From assembly GCA_035772735.1 (NCBI GenBank), contig JASDFA010000003.1, positions 56,664,501 through 56,728,500 on the forward strand: 64,000 nt of DNA. Direction: 5' to 3'. The position numbers and the translations under genes were made by a program. Positions 53,463-63,230 of this stretch are shown in pieces. The DNA comes from Datura wrightii (lineage: Eukaryota > Streptophyta > Magnoliopsida > Solanales > Solanaceae). The notes beneath the pieces are model-generated. The model saw only the letters and a program-made list of their open reading frames with translations. It had not been told where the DNA came from and made no database searches. Numbering within the stretch: the stretch's first letter is position 1; every line of letters begins with the position of its first letter.

Positions 53463-55643
53463 TTTAATACCTCGGAAGTGCCTACAACTAGACTCAGGAT
53501 TTGAAAAATGAAAAGTAGCAGAAATTAGCAAATCATTCTCAGAATGGGACATAGTATGGGTTGTTAGTGGTACCAACGACCTGTTGGATGTGTCCGTGGT
53601 GAGGTACTGCAGGTTTGGAGTTGGAAGTAATGGGTCTAGGAATAACTCGTTATTTGACAAAATGACTCATTGGATGGGGTCGTTGTAAGACAGGTACTTG
53701 GTAAGGAGCAAGTAATGACTGGTAGAACAACTCATCGCAGGTAAGAACAGGCCATTCTAAGCAGTCGTTTAAAGGGATACCAGTGTTAAGGCAGTGGTGA
53801 TGACAACAGGCAATGATGAGTCATTCGACTAACCACGACTCATCCTGTCTGGTAATGGTGGGGGATCTAAGACCTGATTTCAAGGTGTAATAACGAGGGG
53901 TAGCAACGGACCATGAGAGCTAGCAACGGACCATTTTGACATTCGTTTTCACTGGCAGAACAATTTTTCTAGGAAATTCATGAAGAGTATTTTCGTCATT
54001 CCTAAGCCTTAGGGTCCTAAACTACATCATTTTAAGCTCTAAATAGGGAGTTTTAAGAGGGTTAATTCATTCTGGCTCATTCACATTCATGCATGCAAGT
54101 GTAGAAGTCTACAAAGGTGATCAAGCTCAAATTCTTCCAAGTTTTCATCAATTCTTTATTGGGGAATCAAGGGAATTGTAGAATCTGATTCTCTTAGGTG
54201 TGTAGGGTTATGAATGGGTGAATTTGTTCACACCCATGACCAACTCCCTTTAATTCATGAATTTTTATTGATAATTTTATGGGGTTTTTTCTCAATTCTA
54301 ATGAAATCTTTATGATCTATATATGGGTTAATCCCCTCATGTATAACTTCATGATTTACGAAGCATGGGTAGATTTTACGACTATTTCGAATAAAAAAAC
54401 TTATAGATTTAACTCTCTATAAACGCGAATTATGCATGTTTTATGAAAATTCAAGTTATGATTCTACTTTGATTTCGATGTTCATTAACCCATCAATATT
54501 TATGACTTATGATATGATTTCTCTCAAATGCTCATCATGAATTTATGAGGTATCAAGTATATACATGTTTTACAAGTATGCATGGATTTCAAGATTTACG
54601 GATTTATGACTTTTTGGCCAATTCATGAGCCCTTGTTCATGGCTAAACATGTGTCAGTGATGGTGTTATTTGTTTGGACATGCACTTCATGAATGATGTT
54701 ACGGTTACTACTCGAGCCTAATGTGCATGTTTTTGAGAGCAGTGTCTAGCACCGAGTAGCCCGATGTTCAAAGGACTACGCCGGTGTCTCAGAACTACAT
54801 GCCACCGTAGGTTTATTTATAAATATATAATCAAATATTAATAGATCCCCTCTTCGTGATATCATATACTGCACGTCCCTTGCCTAGCAAGCGGGGATGA
54901 CTCTACCCACTTGAGTGAGATAGTTGGGGTATCATGCAAGGCTCTACCATGATGGTGTCAGTTATGATGAGTCCTCCTACTGTTCCTCATGATTTATGTA
55001 TAGTTATGATTATATACTTTGACTCAGGTCATGTTTCATAAAGCTTCTCTTATGATTATGATTATAAATGATGTTCGAATGTTTTGAAAACCTTGAGCCT
55101 TATGTTTACGTTGTGATATTTATTTTACGATCATATTGGACTACTTTTATGAACTTTTATGTATTTTAAATGTCTGTTGTACTTACCTCGCACACTAGGT
55201 ACATTCCACGTACTGATTGCATACTCTATGTTGTATCATTTCATGATACAGGCTCCAATCTTCAAACTCAGCCCCGTAACTAGCTAGTTCTTCGGAGTTA
55301 GCATTCAGCCTCAGTGATGAGTCCTCATCTCTCGAGGACTAATCATTTCCAGTTATCTTATATTTTCAATTTTCAGACTCTTCGGGTTAGTTGGGGGCGT
55401 TGTCCCATTAACCCATCAGATATGTTAGAGGCTTTTAGACTGTATGTAGTTATCAACTAGTCATGTATAAAGTGAATTCCGGTTCTGATGCTATATTATG
55501 ATTTAACTTCCACTATGTCATTATGTTGAGTCTTCTTCTTTATTTAATTGAGTCAGATGTATGTTTATGCCATGGGTCGACTTGGAGTCTCTGGGGGCTC
55601 CTTGTCCCATTTCTTGATCCAAGCCTATGTTCGGGTCGTGACG
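53463..55643 (+). repeat. Element G 5' LTR (about 2.2 kb)
   Basis: Start TTTAATACCTCGGAAG is the decayed form of the family start TGTAATACCCCGG (seen on the minus strand of E). It ends GGGTCGTGACG before the PBS. U3 (about 53560-53860) has CGACTCATC/GACTCATTGG motifs. Predicted donor CTTAG|GTGTGT at 54197/54198, acceptor GATTGCAG| at 55849. Hairpin TGTATCAT-TTC-ATGATACA at 55232-55250. Confidence 0.82.
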
Positions 55644-55849
55644 AACTTGATATCAGAGCAATAGATATTGATGTTTCATAGGGTTTGCGAAAGCCGTATT
55701 AAGTAGAGTCTTTTTCATGGGTGTGAAGCGTGCCACACTTATGACGAAAAGGCTACAAGATGTTTCAAAAATATTTCCTTCTTTCCTGATCTATGTCATG
55801 AGGTGAAATGTCTCTGTATTCTTCTAACTCATTTTATTTGCGATTGCAG
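54198..55849 (+). other. Predicted leader intron of element G
   Basis: From TTAG|GTGTGTAGGGTTA to TTTATTTGCGATTGCAG|, ending 4 nt before the codon where gag should begin (55854). The donor text AGGTGTGTAGGGTTA corresponds to AGGTATGTAGGGTTA on the minus strand of H, so the donor position is shared in the family. G's donor has one weakening change. Sequence prediction only. Confidence 0.35.
55648..55659 (+). promoter_or_regulatory. Element G primer-binding site
   Basis: TGATATCAGAGC, one change from the initiator tRNA-Met complement. Confidence 0.88.
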
Positions 55850-55853
55850 AATC

Positions 55854-57087
55854 ATTCCTCCTCACAGAGTTAACGACAGAAGGAGTGGAAATGGAAATGG
55901 CCACGAGGATGGCAATGGAGAAGGGCACCAACAAGCCCCACCAGCCCATGAGCACCATGTGCCGGAGCTAGTTGCCCACCTTGAAACCAACAGGCAGTAG
56001 CACATGTCTCGTAGAATGGGAACAAGACAGCAGCAAGGGTTAGAGACTTTCTGAGGATGAACCCTCTCGAGTTCCTTGGATCGAAGGTGAACACTTTCTG
56101 AGGATGAACCCTCTCGAGTTCCTTGGATCGAAGGTGAACAAGGATCCACATGATTTCATTGTGGAGATTCTGAAGATCACTCAAATTATGGGAGTGACTG
56201 GAGAGGAGTGTTCCAATTTGGCCTCATATCAGTTAAAGGGGGTCACACACATTTGGATCAAACAGAGAAAGGACAGTAGGGAAGTCGGAGCAGGCCTTAT
56301 CAGTTGGGACGAGTTCCACACCACTTTTCTTGATAGGTTCTTCCCTCGGGAGATGAAGGAGCTGAAAGTGGCCGAGTTTGTGAATCTCAAGAAGGGAAAG
56401 ATGAAAGTTCAGGAGTATTCCTTGGAGTTCACACGTCTATCCAGGTATGCACCTGAGTTGGTGGCAGATTAGAGAGCTCGTGTGAGCAGGTTCGTACATG
56501 GGATAGCAGACTCCTTGGTCAGAGATTGTTGGACTCCGATGTTTCTCCAGGATATTGACTTTTCCTAGATAGTTCAATCCACCCAACAGATAGAGGTTGT
56601 ACAGTTGAGTGAGCAGGAAAGGTAGGCTAAGAGGGCTAGGACTGATAGCATCAGATTCACCCAGCCGAGGCCTAGTGGAAAACGTCAGCAGTCCCACCAG
56701 AGATCTTTAGGCCCAGCACCATCATCAGTTAGAGTTCCATCCAAACCCAAAGGTGACCATAGGAGTAGGGCCTCAGGTTCGAGGAACTAGAGGAGTATGC
56801 AGATAGAGCACACCTTCCCGGCCTACGGGAAGTGTGGCAAGAATCATACCAGAGAGTGCTTGTTGGGATCGGATATTTGTTATGGGTGTGGTAGATCCGG
56901 CCATATGAGCCGAGAGTGTCCCTTGTCAAGACAGGATAATGGCAGAGGCTGTGCTCAAACTACTAGATTAGCAATAGCACCAGCATGCCTAGCCCAACAG
57001 GGTGCATCCACCAGTGGAGGTGGCGGATAGTGCCAAAATAGATTTTATGCCCTATCATCCTGCAAGGAGCAGGAGGTCTCCCCAGAC
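55854..57087 (+). pseudogene. Element G gag, broken
   Basis: The place of the start codon reads ATT (55854-55856), followed by PPHRVNDRRSGNGNGHEDGN, as in A's MSPRRVNGR. A stop follows near 55998, and an exact 47-bp tandem duplication (56046-56139) shifts the frame. The gag domain is open at 56104-56472 (NPLEFLGSKVNKDPHDFI, FLDRFFPREMKELKVAEFVN, VQEYSLEFTRLSRYAPELVA) and ends in TAG. Zinc knuckle at about 56875-56925: CYGCGRSGHMSREC. Confidence 0.87.
56046..56139. repeat. Exact 47-bp tandem duplication in G gag
   Basis: 56046-56092 and 56093-56139 are identical (start ACTTTCTGAGGATGAACCC). 47 is not a multiple of 3, so it causes a frameshift. Perfect identity shows it is recent compared with the other damage. 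Confidence 0.95.
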
Positions 57088-57700
57088 GTAGTCACTAGTA
57101 TGTTGCAAGTTCTCCACATTGATGTATATGCATTGTTAGATCCAGGGGAAACCTTGTCTTTTGTGACACCTTATGTGGCTAGTAGTTTCGGAGTCAGTCC
57201 CAAGATCTTGTCAAAACCATTCTCAGTCTCTACTCCAGTGGGTGATTCAGTTGTAGCTAGATGGGTGAATAGAAGTTGCCCGGTTATAGTCCTCCACAAA
57301 GTCACCTCAGCAAATCCAGTAGAATTAGACATGACCGACTTTGATGTTATCCTCGCATAAATTGGATATTTGCATGTTATGCCTCAGTTAACTGTTGAAC
57401 CCGGGCAATAGAGTTCAGATTTTCAGGTGAGTCAGTCATAGAGTGGAAAGGTAGATCAGTTGTGCCTGTAGGTCATTTCATTTCATACCTTAAGGCTAGG
57501 ATGATGATCTCCAAGGGTTGAATGTACAATTTAGTTAGGGTTAAGGATGCTACGTCTGAGACCCCAACTATCCAATCCATCCCAGTATTATGTGAGTACC
57601 CAGAAGTCTTCCCAGATGATCTACCGGGAACCCCTCCCGAGCGAGAGATTGCTTTTGGTATTGATCTTCTTCCTGATACGCAGCCTATATCTATTCCTCC
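57088..57700 (+). pseudogene. Element G protease and linker, broken
   Basis: 57100-57360: MLQVLHIDVYALLDPGETLS with active-site triplet D-P-G, FSVSTPVGDS and MTDFDVILA, then TAA. The linker follows in another frame: VRVKDATSETPTIQSIPVLC, YPEVFPDDLPGTPPEREIAF and QPISIPP at the RT border. Confidence 0.84.
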
Positions 57701-58500
57701 CTAAAAAATGGCTCCAATTGAGTTAAAGGAGTTGAAGGAGCAGTTGGTAAAGGGTTCATTAGACCAAGAAAATCCCCATGGGGTACACCAGTTCTCTTTC
57801 TCCGAAAGAAGGATGGTTCTCTTCGGATGTGTATTGATTATCGGCAATTGAACAAGGTCACCATCAAGAACAAGTATCCACTCCCCAGGATTGATGATTT
57901 GTTTGACCAGCTTCAGGGTGCTAAATACTTTTCGAAGATAGATCTTAGGTCTAGATACCATTAGCTCTGGGTTCGGGAGAGTGACATCCCAAAAACAGCC
58001 TTCAGGACGCGGTATGGTCACTATGAGTTTGTAGTTATGTCTTTTGGACTAAAGAATGCTCCTACAGCTTCTATGGATTTGATAAATAGGGTCTTCAAGC
58101 AATACTTGGATATGTTTGTGATCGTGTTGATTGATGACATCCTGATATACTCATGGAGCGAGGAGGAGCATGCTGCTCATTTAAGGGTGGTCTTATAGAC
58201 TCTCAAGGATCGCCAACTATATGTAAAATTCAGCAAGTGTGAGTTTTGGTTAAACTCAGTGGCATTCTTGTGCCATATGCTATCAGGTGAGGGCATAAAG
58301 GTGGACTCCTAGAAAATAGAAACGGTGAAGAATTAGCCTAGACCGGTGAATCCTTCAGATATTAGGAGCTTTTTGGGCTTAGTTGGCTGCTACCGGAGAT
58401 TTTTTGAGGGATTTCATCTATTGCAGTGCCATTGAACAAATTGACCCAAAAGAAAGTGATGTTCCAATGATCGGAGGTGTGTGAGAGAAGCTTTCAGGAG
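57701..58500 (+). pseudogene. Element G reverse transcriptase, broken
   Basis: MAPIELKELKEQL is followed by a short deletion near 57745, then GTPVLFLRKKDGSLRMCIDY, NKVTIKNKYPLPRIDDLFDQ, FSKIDLRSRYH with a stop (Gln codon), MSFGLKNAPTASMDLINR and VIVLIDDILIYS: the Asp pair is retained. Several further stops lie between 58190 and 58340. Confidence 0.85.
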
Positions 58501-58858
58501 TTGAAGACTCAAGTTACATTAGTACCGATGTTAACCATACCGGAGGGTACCGATGGGTTTGTGGTGTAATGCAATGATTATAGAATTAGCCTTGATTGTG
58601 TATTGATGCATTATGGTAAAGTGATAGCATACACTTCCAGACAACTGAAAGTTCATGAGAAGAATTTCCTGATCCATGATCTTGAATTGGCGGCGATGGT
58701 ATTTGCATTGAAAAGTTGGAGACACTATTTGTATTGGGTCCATGTAGATGTATTTACGAAACATAAGAGCCTACAATATGTGTTCACCCAGAAGGATCTA
58801 TATCTACATCAAAGGAGGTAGTTGGAGCTACTCAAGGATTATGACATGAGTGTCCTTT
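58501..58858 (+). pseudogene. Element G RNase H, cut by H
   Basis: PMLTIPEGTDGFVV is followed by a stop, then LDCVLMHYGKVIAYTSRQLK, HDLELAAMVFALKSWRHYLY, VFTKHKSLQYVF (the FTDHKS Asp is Lys) and LLKDYDMSVL. The catalytic DAS is replaced (NDY). The text stops at 58858 in the segment that reads YHPGKANVVADAL in relatives, where H begins. Confidence 0.85.
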
Positions 58859-60972
58859 TTTCATGACCTGAACATAGACCCAGATCATAACACGGGACAA
58901 GGAGCCCCGAGAGACTCCAAATCAACCCATGACATAAACATTCATCTAACTTCATATCACTTAAAGGGGAATACTGAACATACAATATAGCGGAAACATA
59001 AATGTAACATAACATAACATAACATGATAAGCGGAAAGTACTATAAGTACATAGCAGCTGAGTACTACAATCAGTCTGAAAGCCTGTATCATATCAGATG
59101 GGTTGATGGGACAACATCCCCAACAAACCCGGTAAATTGAAACAAAAGAAACATCATTGTCTGAACATATGGCCCTCAGAACTTGAGGACACACCAAAAA
59201 GGTTGATGGCTAACTCTGAGATGGACTACTGACAGAGGTGAGCCTAAGAGCTGGGTCCTGTATCATGAAATGATACAACATAGAAAGTATGCGATCAGTA
59301 CATGGAATATACCGAGTATGCAAGGTAAGTAAAAATGAACATTTAAAATATATAAAACTCATAAATGATCATAAGAGTAGGACAACATGCTCATAACATA
59401 AATAACGTAATATAACATAAGGCTCAATTTTTTCAAACATTCGTAATACAATCATAATCATAATCATAAGAGAAAATCTTTATTGATCATGACTTGAGCC
59501 AATATACATAATCATAAACATGCTTAAATCATGAGGAACAGTTGGAGATTCTCATAATCGACATACCCCATACGAGCACACATAGAGCCCGACCTGTAGC
59601 CCTAGTCGGGAGGGGGTTCATACCTTACCAAGGGTAGAACCATGAAAGGTATGATATCACCATGAAAAGGGCCATTTGGGCCAGCGGAAAGTCACAAGGA
59701 AGGTCCCATCATGTCCTACGGTGGCACGTAGTTCTGAGATTCAGGACAGAACCTAGGCCCCGAACCTACTCGGTGTTAAATACTACTCCCAAAACATATA
59801 TAGTGCTCATAGTATGGGCTAGTTAAATCATGAAAATCATAAACGTCGTTGTAAATTTGTGAACTAGCCGTGAGGTTAAAGCTCGTGAGTCAGCCAAAAA
59901 CATAATTCAAAAATCATGGGATTCATGTATACTTGTAGATCAGACATATACTTTGCAAATCTTCAAATCATAATGGTATTTTAATAAATCCCTATTTCAA
60001 ATCATAAATCATGATGAGTTTAAGAATATCAATAATTTATGTAAAGATCATAACTCAATTAATCATAGAACATGCATAATTAGGCTTAATTTAGGAGAAA
60101 TCGAAATCAATAATTTTAATATCAAAATAGTTGTAGAATCTAATCATAATTCAGAAAATATAATATAAATTGCAAAAGAAAATAACCCATTAATAGATCA
60201 TTAGAATTCCACAAGGTTTAAGTCAAAACCCCATAGGATTTTTGATAAAATTTCATGAACTAAGAGAGATTGGGCATGGTGTAAACGAAAACACCCATTC
60301 GTAACCCTACATACCTGGGCAAGATCAATTCTCTCCACTCCTAGAAAAGCCCAAAGGGAAATTGATGAAGAATACCTTGAAGACTAGCTTGATCACCTCT
60401 AAACTTTTCTAACTTTGCATGCATGAGAAGAATAGGTTAGGAGGGATTAACCAATCTTAATACACTTAAGAAAATAACGTAAAACGACGTAGTTTAGGCC
60501 TTAGGAACTTAGGAATTATGGAAAAGCCCTTACTGAATTCGCAAAAAACAATTGAAGACCTAACGACTTGTTGATCAGGGTCATGACTCGTGGAGTCGGT
60601 CGTGAAGTACACTGCCCGGGCTTCTACAAAAACATACTCTGCTTGACCACGACTCACCAAACAAATCATGGGGAATGACCACGACTCGTGGGGTCCTCTC
60701 ATCTAGTGCACTACCTCTCTTCTTCTCTTTTCTTTCCTTACCTACCCCACGACTGACCTAACGACTCGTGGGGTCTGACCACGAGTTGTTGTCACACCCA
60801 TGGGGTCCTTTTTCTCAAACTTCCCAAACTCCCTGCTGGCCTTCCCACGATTCACACCACGACTTATGGGAAGCACCAACGAGTCATTCCACAACCCATT
60901 CTGTGCTTGGTGCCAGTTTTTAATCTTTTCTTCGTATCAAGGGTTTGATTTTTGGGCTTCTGGGGTATAACA
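58859..60972 (-). repeat. Element H 3' LTR (2114 bp)
   Basis: From TTTCATGACCTGAAC (TG decayed to TT) to TGGGGTATAACA. Contains TGTATCAT-GAA-ATGATACA (59259-59277), a TAACA pentanucleotide tract (about 59005-59025), a predicted donor GCCCAG|GTATGT at 60315/60314 on the minus strand, and a dense U3 cluster of CACGACTCGTGG motifs (60560-60900). No gene inside. Confidence 0.88.
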
Positions 60973-60988
60973 ATATCTCCCCCTTGGG
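60973..60988 (-). promoter_or_regulatory. Element H polypurine tract
   Basis: ATATCTCCCCCTTGGG, purine-rich on the minus strand, directly beside the LTR end at 60972. Confidence 0.8.
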
Positions 60989-61249
60989 AACGTTTGTCCT
61001 TGAATGTTTGAAAACACACAGAAAAGCAGAGAATAAAGAAATTATCATATTCAAATACTGATCATTTAAATTGAAAACCAATGGAATGACTACCTCCTAT
61101 TCGAATCACATAACTGAACTGATTTCATGAATCGTACACACATCCATATACATAAAAGAAACTTGCGCACATAAACTGAACATGAAACTAAATAACTAAA
61201 TAGAGTCTGATGCAAAACTGATACCTCAAGCTGAAACTGGGCCGGTAAA

Positions 61250-61647
61250 GAATAAATGTGGGTATCTAGCCATCATATCCGCTTCGACTTCCCATGTAGC
61301 TCCTTCAACATGTTGATTCCTCCATAACACTTTGACTAAAGCTACTTCCTTATTCCTTAGACTTCGAACCTGACGATCCAATATTTCCACTAGAACCTCC
61401 TCATAAGGCTGTCTCTTACACTAACACTATCCACCGGGACAACTAGGGTTGGATCACCCAAACAGTTCTTCAAAACCGATACATGAAATACAGGATGCAC
61501 GGAAGCTAACTCGGAGGGAAACTCCAACTCATAAGCCACCTTGCCAACACGTCTCACTATCCGATATGGGACGACACAACGTGGACTAAGTTTCACTTTC
61601 TTTCCAAACCGCATCACTTCCTTCATGGGAGACACCCTCAGAAATAC
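61250..61647 (-). pseudogene. Element H integrase C-terminus and chromodomain
   Basis: 61390-61635: MSPMKEVMRFGKKVKLSPRC, VVPYRIVRRVGKVAYELEFP (GPY reads VPY), FHVSVLKNCLGDPTLVVPVD. A frameshift near 61400 precedes the chromodomain, whose remainder (VLVEILDRQVR, LVKVLWRNQ, MARYPHL on the minus strand) ends near 61255. Confidence 0.84.
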
Positions 61648-62560
61648 CTAATCATCGACGTTAAATTCTAATTCTCTTCTTCTCAAGTCCTCATGAGACT
61701 TTTGGAGACTCTGGGTAGTTTTCAACCTGTCACTTATCAACTGAACCTTCTCCATTGCCTCATGAACGGAATCCGGCTCTATCATTTCTGCCTCACCAAC
61801 CTCAAACCATCTGATGGGTGATCTACATCTCCGCCCGTAGAGAGCCTCGAACGGTGCTAATTGAATACTAGAGTGATAGCTGTAATTGTAGGAAAACTCG
61901 ATCAGGGGAAAGTAATCGTTCCAACCATCCTTGAAGTCAATCACGCATGCCCTTAACATGTCCTCAAGAGTCTAGATTGTCCGCTCCGCTTGACCATCTG
62001 TTTGAGGGTGAAATGTTGTGCTGAGCTTAACCCGCGTTCCAAGCCCTTTTTGAAATGATCTCCAAAACTGATAGGTAAATTGAGCACCTCTATCTGAAAT
62101 TATTGATAAGGGAACTCCATGTAATTGAACTAACTCCCGGATATATAGTTTGACATAAGCCTCCACCGAGTCCGTGGTTTTAACCGGGTAGAAAATGTGC
62201 AACCTTGGTCAACCTGTCTACCACAACTCAAATAGATCATACTGTCGACGAATATGAGGCAGACCTGTGATAAAATCCATATTAATTTCTTCCCACTTCC
62301 AAGTAGGAATGCTGATATCCTAAAGCACACCTCCCGATCTCTAATGCTCAACCTTTACTTGATGACAGTTCGGACACTTGGCTATAAATTCTACAATATC
62401 CTTCTTCATGTCATTCCACCAATAGATTTCCCATAAATTATGGTACATCTTGGTGGCACTCGGATGGATAGAATACCTGGATCCATGAGCCTCATGCAAC
62501 ATCCGGCTCCTCAAATCATCAACATCTAGAACACATAGGCTACCCAGGTACCGAAGCACA
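61648..62560 (-). pseudogene. Element H integrase, broken
   Basis: Zinc finger at 62341-62559: HEAHGSRYSIHPSATKMYH, IAKCPNCHQVKVEH. The core resumes at 62202 (HIFYPVKTTDSVEAYVKLYI, LSIISDRGAQFTYQFWRSFQ, FHPQTDGQAERTI), a stop near 61970 and MLRACVIDFKDGWND, LAPFEALYGRRCRSPIRWFE (61648-61959). The last two acidic residues of DDE are intact. The segment with the first is frameshifted near 62210-62340. Confidence 0.86.
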
Positions 62561-63230
62561 CCACTCCCCTTTGGGAGAAGACCTCCACCTTCTAACTTTG
62601 AACTGCTTCCTTAAACTTTACCAAAATCAGGACTTTATCTTGTCTAGCTTTCACCTTAGTCACCAAGGAAGATTCTGATCCATTCTACACAACAACACCA
62701 CCATCGATCAAGTCGATATAGATCTTTCACCAGCTCCTTCTTCCCTTCCTACACATGGGCACACTCTCCATCGAGAGTCTACTAAGTGCATCCTCTACCA
62801 AATTAGCCTTACCCGGATGGTAAAGGACATTCATATCGTAGTCCTTGAGTAGCTCCAACCACCTCCTTTGCGGAAGATTGATATCTTTCTGTGTGAACAC
62901 ATATTGCAAGCTCTTGTGGCCCGTAAAGACATCCATTTGGACCCCATACAAATAATTTTGTCATATCTTCAAGGCAAATACTACCGCAACCAATTCAAGA
63001 TCATGGGTCGGGTGATTCTTCTCATGGACTTTCAATTGTCTAGAGGCATATGCTATCACTTTCCCATGTTGCATCACTACACACCCGAGTCTGATTCTTG
63101 AAGCATCACAATACATCACGAAACCATCAGTACCCTTCGGGAGAGTTAACACAGGTGCTGAAGTCAGTCGAGTCTTCAACTCTTGGAAGCTCCTCTCACA
63201 AGCCTCCGACCATTGGAATTTCACCTTCTT
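62561..63230 (-). pseudogene. Element H RNase H and linker, broken
   Basis: 62961-63224: FQWSEACERSFQELKTRLTS, FVMYCDASRIRLGCVVMQHG (catalytic Asp present), HDLELVAVVFALKI and a stop. 62727-62951 continues MYGVQMDVFTGHKSLQYVFT (FTDHKS Asp replaced by Gly), LLKDYDMNVLYHPGKANLVE. The linker to integrase (62561-62726) is broken. Confidence 0.86.

Larger units (their letters stand above)
53463..58858 (+). mobile_element. Element G: Tekay/Del-type retrotransposon, cut by H
   Basis: A plus-strand element inserted in E's gag. 5' LTR 53463-55643, PBS 55648-55659, gag, protease, RT and RNase H up to 58858, where H is inserted. The rest of pol and the 3' LTR must lie beyond H, outside the window. LTR termini have decayed (TT...CG instead of TG...CA), and GGATT at 53458-53462 is the likely left target-site copy. 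Start codon, several frames and a duplication damage gag. Confidence 0.88.
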
